Assembly: GCA_041601535.1 (NCBI GenBank)
Contig: JBFIHZ010000143.1
Span: forward strand, 1-9,250
DNA from: JBFIHZ01 sp041601535
Lineage (GTDB): Bacteria; Pseudomonadota; Gammaproteobacteria; Xanthomonadales; SZUA-36
Reading direction: 5' to 3'
DNA: 9,250 nt
This document shows, in pieces, positions 6,963 to 9,250 of this stretch. The position numbers were made by a program, and so were the translations under genes. Under the pieces are notes generated by a model. That model searched no databases, had not been told where the DNA came from, and saw nothing but the letters and a program-made list of their open reading frames with translations. The number at the start of each line of letters is the position of its first letter. Within the stretch, counting starts at the first letter, position 1.

Positions 6963-6982
6963 CCGCGGTTTCAATCACGCGG
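6963..6982 (+). terminator. weak hairpin downstream of the FAD oxidoreductase gene
   Basis: CCGCG (6963-6967) pairs with CGCGG (6978-6982) around a 10-base loop, followed by TATTT. It lies in the 115-base gap between two convergent genes, where a terminator is expected. The stem is short, so confidence is low. Confidence 0.3.
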
Positions 6983-6992
6983 TATTTAGCAA

Positions 6993-7011
6993 CCGGGCCT
7001 GAAAGACCCGG
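6993..7011 (-). terminator. weak hairpin downstream of the GMC dehydrogenase gene
   Basis: CCGGG (6993-6997) pairs with CCCGG (7007-7011) around a 9-base loop, a few bases past the stop of the minus-strand gene. On that strand it is followed by TTGCTAAAT. It could act for either convergent transcript, but the stem is only five pairs and there is no uninterrupted T-run. Confidence 0.3.
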
Positions 7012-7027
7012 CGCTCAGGCGCTCAGG
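7012..7027. repeat. 8-bp tandem duplication spanning the GMC gene stop codon
   Basis: CGCTCAGG occurs twice back to back (7012-7019 and 7020-7027). The stop codon of the minus-strand gene (7017-7015) lies in the copy further along the transcript, and the other copy encodes part of the C-terminal LSA. Gain or loss of one copy would alter the last residues and the stop. It may be chance. Confidence 0.5.
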
Positions 7028-8604
7028 CTGCCCCAATGGTTCAGCAAGTGGTCACTGCTGCGCGCCGCCAGCGCCAGCAGGGTAAAGGTCGGGTTGACGC
7101 CTGCGCTGGAGGGAAACAGGCCGGGCCCGGCCACCACCAGGTTGGGAATGTCGTGGGTCTGGCCAAATTCGTTGCATACCGAAGTAGCCGCATCGCGGCC
7201 CATGATGGTGCCGCCCATAATGTGCATGGCGGCCTGCGGGCCGGTCCACACTTCGCGTGCGCCGGCGGCGCGGAATATTTCCTGCCCTTCTTCCAGCGCG
7301 GCCTGCCACAGGCGTTTGCTGTCGGGATGGGTGGTATGCGTGACCTGTGCCAGCGGTATGCCGAAGCGGTCGCGGCGTTCGCTTAACTCCACCCGGTTAT
7401 CCGCCACCGGCAGGTCTTCGATTACGCCAGTCATGGTGGCGAAATGGTGCGCGGCGTTTTGCATAAACGCGTGCAGGTCGTTGCCAAACAGGTCCGGGCG
7501 GGTGGTGGCGATGCCCAGCAGGTCGGTGGGCTTGACCGCCTGGGCGATCAACCAGGAATAACTGCCAAACGCGCCCTTCTCGGCGTGGCGGACCTTGTCG
7601 TAGCCGTCCTGGTTGATCAACTGGCCGCCGGTTGCGCCCATATGGCATTGCGTGGCTTCGTCGAACAGGCCATAAATCAATGCGCCCGGATGGGTCATGA
7701 TGTAGCGCCCCACCAGGCCACTGGAGTTGGCCAGGCCGCTTGGGTGCTGTTCGCTGGCCGAAGCCAGCAGCAAGCGCGGATTCTGCACGGCAAAGGCCGC
7801 CAGCACGACCAGCTCGGCCATAACCCGCCGGCTATTCCCTGCCGTGTCATGGTACTCAACGCCGGTGGCGCGCTGTCCGGCCGTGTCGGTCAGTACCCGG
7901 CTGACCGTGGCACCGGTGATCATCTCCATGCCGTGGGAGCGGGCCACCGGCAGGTCGGTGCTCAGCGGGTTGGCCAGCGCGCCAATCGGGCAGCCGGATT
8001 CGCACCAGCCGTCCCAGATACATGGCCGGCGGCCATGGAAGGTGCTGGTGACCACGGCCAGTGGCATCGGCGCCACGCGCTGGCCGCGCTGGCGGAAGCC
8101 GCGGGCGATGAGTTTGCCCTGCGTAAACAGTGGTACCGGAGGCATGGGGTAAGGTTCACCGGGCGGCCGCCAGGTCTCCTGGCTGGCATCACCGGCGATG
8201 CCTGAAGATGCCTGCACCTGGTCGTACCAGGGGCGCAGGTCATCGTATGTCATGGGCCAGTCCAGGCCGCGGCCATGACGGCTGTGCAGGTCGAAATCCC
8301 CGGCATGAAAACGCGGCCAGACGGCAAAGTGATGCAGTGCACTGCCTCCCACGCCGTAACCGGCATTGAACACATGCCCGACCGGATTCTCGCCGGCTTC
8401 GATCACCGGCTCGCCGCTCCAGTGCATGCGGCGTGACCAGATCGACGAGCTGACCATGCTGCGTTCATCCCGGTCCGGTCCGGCTTCGAGTAAAAGCACT
8501 TTTTTGCCAGCGGCTGCCAGCCGCGCCGCGATCGCGCTGCCGGCCGCCCCGGCGCCGACGATAACGGCATCTGCCTGCCGGGTAGCGATGCTTGCCGCGG
8601 CCAT
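7015..8604 (-). CDS. GMC-family FAD-dependent dehydrogenase, catalytic subunit
   Basis: This is a 529-residue flavoprotein. The N-terminus carries the Rossmann FAD motif VIVGAGAAGSAIAARL (14-29) with E40 placed to bind the ribose. NAGYGVGGSALHH (80-92) matches the GMC substrate/FAD block. The C-terminal active-site pair is H461 in MHIMGGTIMG (460-469) and N504 in AGVNPTFTLLALA (501-513). C195, C201 and C205 (C-x5-C-x3-C, ending CPIGA) fall where related gluconate and FAD-glucose dehydrogenase catalytic subunits carry conserved cysteines, possibly for an Fe-S cluster. It has no signal peptide of its own. The ATG overlaps the stop of the upstream Tat-signal subunit gene by one base (TGATG), pointing to translational coupling and a one-to-one complex. 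From family knowledge, the small subunit carries such a catalytic subunit through Tat to the periplasm, where it oxidises a sugar, sugar acid, polyol or alcohol and passes electrons to a cytochrome c. The exact substrate cannot be told. Confidence 0.9.
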   Translation of the reverse strand: MAAASIATRQADAVIVGAGAAGSAIAARLAAAGKKVLLLEAGPDRDERSMVSSSIWSRRMHWSGEPVIEAGENPVGHVFNAGYGVGGSALHHFAVWPRFHAGDFDLHSRHGRGLDWPMTYDDLRPWYDQVQASSGIAGDASQETWRPPGEPYPMPPVPLFTQGKLIARGFRQRGQRVAPMPLAVVTSTFHGRRPCIWDGWCESGCPIGALANPLSTDLPVARSHGMEMITGATVSRVLTDTAGQRATGVEYHDTAGNSRRVMAELVVLAAFAVQNPRLLLASASEQHPSGLANSSGLVGRYIMTHPGALIYGLFDEATQCHMGATGGQLINQDGYDKVRHAEKGAFGSYSWLIAQAVKPTDLLGIATTRPDLFGNDLHAFMQNAAHHFATMTGVIEDLPVADNRVELSERRDRFGIPLAQVTHTTHPDSKRLWQAALEEGQEIFRAAGAREVWTGPQAAMHIMGGTIMGRDAATSVCNEFGQTHDIPNLVVAGPGLFPSSAGVNPTFTLLALAARSSDHLLNHWGSLSA

Positions 8605-9176
8605 CAGGATTCACCCCAGGGGCTGGGAGGCTCAATGTGCGCCATATACGGCAGGCCCAGACTCTCCACGCCCGCCTGGGTGCCATACACCACGTCCAGT
8701 GCATCGGAGCGCAGCACAAAGTAGAACAACGGTGCGGGCGGACCGATCCAGCCCTCCGGGTTGGCCTGTGCGATCTGCCCGGTCAGCTGGCGACGTTGAT
8801 CTTCATCCAGACCGGCAAACATGCCGCCGTGTGCCTGCTGCGCGCTGCTGTCCAGCGCCGCCAGTCCCGCTGCGTAAAACGGGGTGAACGGGGCTTCCAC
8901 GCCGAGGTAACGAATCATCAGCATCTGGTCACCCGGCTGGGCGGCCAGTTGATGGTCGATAAAATGCGCCACGCCCGCATCCGCGCTGCCCGGCAGCAGG
9001 GTATCGGCAAATGCCTCCAGCGCGTTGACCTGGGTGGTGGTCAGCACGTGAAAAGGCAACTGCCGGTCACGGGCTTCGGCAGGCGACATGTGCAACAAGG
9101 CACCACCTGCCCAGAAGCCAAGGCTGCCGATGCCGGCCTGGCGAATAAATTCACGTCTGGATGTGTGTTTGTTCAT
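8604..9176 (-). CDS. Tat-exported small subunit, gluconate 2-dehydrogenase subunit 3 family
   Basis: This is a 190-residue product. The N-terminus has a twin-arginine signal, SRREFIRQAG (6-15), then a hydrophobic stretch and a likely cleavage site after AEA (35). The mature part begins with LTTTQVNALEAFADTLLPG (45-63) and GVAHFIDHQL (68-77), then a C-terminal block with GPPAPLFYFVLRSDALDVVY (145-164) and GLPYMAHIEPP (174-184). This layout matches the gluconate_2-dh3 family of small subunits of membrane-bound flavoprotein dehydrogenases. In the well-studied FAD-glucose dehydrogenase complexes this subunit acts as an export escort for the signal-less catalytic subunit. Its stop overlaps the start of that gene by one base. 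The ATG at 9176 gives a complete Tat signal; the ribosome site is weak (GTGAG). It is the first gene of the pair within the window. The cytochrome c subunit normally expected is not visible in the remaining 74 bases upstream. Confidence 0.88.
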   Translation of the reverse strand: MNKHTSRREFIRQAGIGSLGFWAGGALLHMSPAEARDRQLPFHVLTTTQVNALEAFADTLLPGSADAGVAHFIDHQLAAQPGDQMLMIRYLGVEAPFTPFYAAGLAALDSSAQQAHGGMFAGLDEDQRRQLTGQIAQANPEGWIGPPAPLFYFVLRSDALDVVYGTQAGVESLGLPYMAHIEPPSPWGES

Positions 9177-9250
9177 AGGGCAGGACTCACGCTTGTCGGG
9201 CCAGGACCCGTGGCGGTGGACCCCGGGTTTGGCGGCCGCCGGCAGATGCC

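Noticed and set aside
7444..8205. 253-residue open frame antisense to the GMC dehydrogenase
   Set aside because: It is a shadow of a well-supported gene, with a product rich in Gly, Ala, Arg and Gln and no domain.
9177..9250. promoter or upstream gene end before the Tat-signal subunit
   Set aside because: The 74 bases are GC-rich with a GGGTCC direct repeat but no convincing -35/-10 pair or open frame that could be assigned.

Overview
The window looks like chromosomal DNA from a GC-rich Gram-negative bacterium, most likely a gammaproteobacterium. The evidence is an OmpA-family outer-membrane protein, a Tat-exported flavoprotein subunit, and Sec-type signal peptides. The lineage is inferred from protein character only. 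No rRNA, tRNA, CRISPR array, insertion sequence or phage gene is visible.

Layout, left to right. (1) Positions 1-714, minus strand: the N-terminal 238 residues of a major-facilitator transporter that runs off the left edge, with a plausible sigma70 promoter at 753-781. (2) Positions 819-2466, minus strand: a two-gene unit. The first gene encodes a secreted two-domain protein of unknown function (376 aa) and the second a small polytopic membrane protein (163 aa). They are 25 bases apart and both start with GTG. (3) Positions 2467-2981: a 515-base divergent intergenic region with no convincing gene but several inverted and direct repeats. (4) Positions 2982-5297, plus strand: a large composite outer-membrane protein with signal peptide, predicted beta-barrel, OmpA-like peptidoglycan-binding domain and three C-terminal Ig/cadherin-like repeats. 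A strong GC hairpin follows it. (5) Positions 5460-6899, plus strand: a cytoplasmic berberine-bridge/6-hydroxynicotine-oxidase-like FAD oxidoreductase. (6) Positions 7015-9176, minus strand and convergent with it: a GMC-family flavoprotein dehydrogenase and its Tat-signal-bearing small subunit (gluconate 2-dehydrogenase subunit 3 family), overlapping by one base as TGATG. The last 74 bases hold no recognisable gene.

How the genes fit together. The pair at 7015-9176 is best read as a periplasmic, membrane-associated sugar, polyol or alcohol dehydrogenase. The small subunit probably carries the signal-less catalytic subunit through the Tat system. The usual cytochrome c partner is not in the window and could lie beyond the right edge. 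The BBE-like oxidase at 5460-6899 is a second flavoenzyme of unknown substrate; there is no direct evidence that the two act together. The OmpA-like protein probably acts at the cell envelope, but the residue that normally contacts diaminopimelate is cysteine (C360) instead of aspartate. I see no clear new multi-gene system. The items most worth a second look are this OmpA variant and its architecture, and the uncharacterised secreted/membrane protein pair.
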